In this document: in pieces, positions 63,028 through 64,000 of the stretch
How positions within the stretch are numbered: position 1 is the stretch's first letter
Layout of the letters: each line of letters starts with the position of its first letter
Assembly: GCF_005048265.1 (NCBI RefSeq)
Contig: NZ_SUNH01000001.1
Coordinates: 1 to 64,000 of the forward strand
Reading direction: 5' to 3'
Length of the DNA stretch: 64,000 nucleotides
Origin: Paracoccus hibiscisoli
Lineage (GTDB): Bacteria; Pseudomonadota; Alphaproteobacteria; Rhodobacterales; Rhodobacteraceae
Translations under genes and position numbers: made by a program
Notes under the pieces: generated by a model
Databases searched by the model: none
What the model was told of the DNA's origin: nothing
What the model saw: only the letters and a program-made list of their open reading frames with translations

Positions 63028-64000
63028 TCATTCGACGATCAGGTCCGCATGCAGCGCCCCGGCCGAGTGGATCGATTTCAGGATGTCGATCATGTCGCGC
63101 GGGCGCACCCCAAGGGCGTTCAGCCCGTCGACCAGATCGCTGAGGTTCGTCTCGCCCGCAACCTCGACAAAGCCGATACCGGGTTCCTGCACCATTTCGA
63201 CGGCAGTGCGGGGGACAGTCACCGTCTCGCCCTGGGCAAAGGGATTGGGCTGGGACACCAACGGCGCCTCGGCCACGCGCAGGGTCAGGTTGCCCTGGGA
63301 CACCGCGACCCGCGAAATCCGCACCCGCTCTCCGACAACGATCGTGCCGGATTTATGGTCGATCACGACCTTGGCGCGGTCCTCTGGCTCGATCAGCAGG
63401 TTCTCGATCCGGCCCACGACACGGGCCGGGTTCACGTCGCCCAGACCACGAAAGTTGACCACGATCGTGCCGCTGTCCAGCGTCACTGCCAGCTGGCGGT
63501 TGAAGTCGCGGTTGATCGCATCCTCGACGCGGGTGGCGGTGGTGAAATCGGCGTTGCGCAGCGCGATGCGGATGTCGTTGATCCCCGCAAAGTCGAACTC
63601 GACCTCGCGTTCGACGCGGGCCCCGACCGGGATGCTGCCCGTGGTGGGGACACCCTCGACCACGCGGGCGGCATCGCCCTGGGCCGCGGCCCCCCCGGCA
63701 ATGATCGAACCCTGTGCCACGGCATAGATGTTGCCGTCCGCCGCCTTCAGTGGTGTCATGACCAGCGTGCCGCCCAGCAGGCTCTTCGCATCGCCGATGG
63801 CCGCCACCTTCACGTCGATGCGGCTGCCAGAGCGGGCAAAGGGCGGCAGCGTCGCGGTCACGATCACCGCCGCGACGTTCTTGGACCGCAGCGCATCATC
63901 GGTGACGTTGACGCCCAACCGCTCCAGCAGGCCGGCCAGCATGTCCTCGGTAAAGGGGGCGTTGCGCATCCCGTCGCCCGATCCGTCCAGGCCGACCACC
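63028..64000 (-). CDS. flgI: Flagellar P-ring protein FlgI (5' end missing)
   Basis: Periplasmic ring protein around the rod. The last 324 residues are in the window, beginning at VVGLDGSGDGMRNAPFTEDML (FlgI normally has the signal peptide and about 45 residues before this). Also seen: VTATLPPFARSGSRIDVKVAAIGDAKSL, GGTLVMTPLKAADGNIYAVAQG, VPRTAVEMVQEPGIGFVEVAGETNLSDLVDGLNALGVRPRDMIDIL, the diagnostic C-terminus. It is convergent with the glycosyltransferase gene, apart from the flgA-flgH operon where many relatives keep it. Confidence 0.96.
   Translation of the reverse strand, partial: VVGLDGSGDGMRNAPFTEDMLAGLLERLGVNVTDDALRSKNVAAVIVTATLPPFARSGSRIDVKVAAIGDAKSLLGGTLVMTPLKAADGNIYAVAQGSIIAGGAAAQGDAARVVEGVPTTGSIPVGARVEREVEFDFAGINDIRIALRNADFTTATRVEDAINRDFNRQLAVTLDSGTIVVNFRGLGDVNPARVVGRIENLLIEPEDRAKVVIDHKSGTIVVGERVRISRVAVSQGNLTLRVAEAPLVSQPNPFAQGETVTVPRTAVEMVQEPGIGFVEVAGETNLSDLVDGLNALGVRPRDMIDILKSIHSAGALHADLIVE

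Overview
This window is chromosomal DNA from a very GC-rich alphaproteobacterium. The signs point to the Rhodobacterales, most likely Paracoccus or a close relative; that is inference, since there is no rRNA gene to confirm it. The signs are a CcrM-type GANTC methyltransferase, a TrcR/DUF1013 protein, a DUF1127 protein, a COQ9 protein, a possible CtrA box in a flagellar promoter, and dense gene packing with 1- to 4-base overlaps. No tRNA, rRNA or CRISPR array was seen. The only mobile DNA is the last 35 codons of an IS110-family transposase at the left edge.

Left part (1-31.8 kb): core and envelope genes. In order: an MFS exporter, an L,D-transpeptidase lipoprotein, an Ala/Lys-rich histone-like protein, an SLT-SPOR lytic transglycosylase, priA, a transaldolase-family gene, DUF484-xerC, msrA-prmA, a DUF1127 gene, rsmE divergent from ubiA, an OmpA-family protein with a small coiled-coil partner, sseA with an aromatic aminotransferase, smpB, a K+ channel/TPP enzyme/P1 peptidase group, gabD, a YeaQ-type membrane protein, trcR, RNase T2, a quinone oxidoreductase with a COQ9 gene, rpsU, an acidic repeat protein, an Lrp regulator divergent from alanine dehydrogenase, mscL, a DsbA-like protein and a DUF721 gene.

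Middle (31.8-41 kb): mutY, an AlkB-type alkane monooxygenase, a BLUF blue-light sensor, then allA-rnhB-ccrM on the minus strand with three GANTC sites packed in front of ccrM. A GntR/UTRA regulator faces a fosmidomycin-resistance-like MFS gene that is translationally coupled to a GT90 glycosyltransferase with a sulfotransferase-like N-terminal half.

Right-middle (41-53 kb): one long minus-strand operon-like run of 11 genes. It holds a TRAP transporter (dctP-dctQ-dctM), an IclR regulator and a complete CoA-thioester degradation set: 3-hydroxyacyl-CoA dehydrogenase/hydratase fusion, thiolase, paired large and small acyl-CoA dehydrogenases, a hotdog thioesterase, a crotonase and a CoA ligase. 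The content resembles the pimelate (pim) degradation genes of Rhodopseudomonas. Two TTCCAC-type boxes 20 bp apart in front of dctP look like the IclR operator.

Right part (53-64 kb): a second L,D-transpeptidase overlapping an extensin-like peptidase, a Crp/Fnr regulator, then flagellar genes: fliI divergent from flgB-flgC-fliE-fliQ-flgF-flgG-flgA-flgH-fliL, a GT2 glycosyltransferase and a partial flgI running off the right end.

Most of the window is ordinary core genome. The strongest leads are the TRAP/beta-oxidation operon with its operator pair, the GANTC cluster at ccrM, the phased repeats at ald, the GT90 fusion, and several RNA or DNA structures next to start codons.
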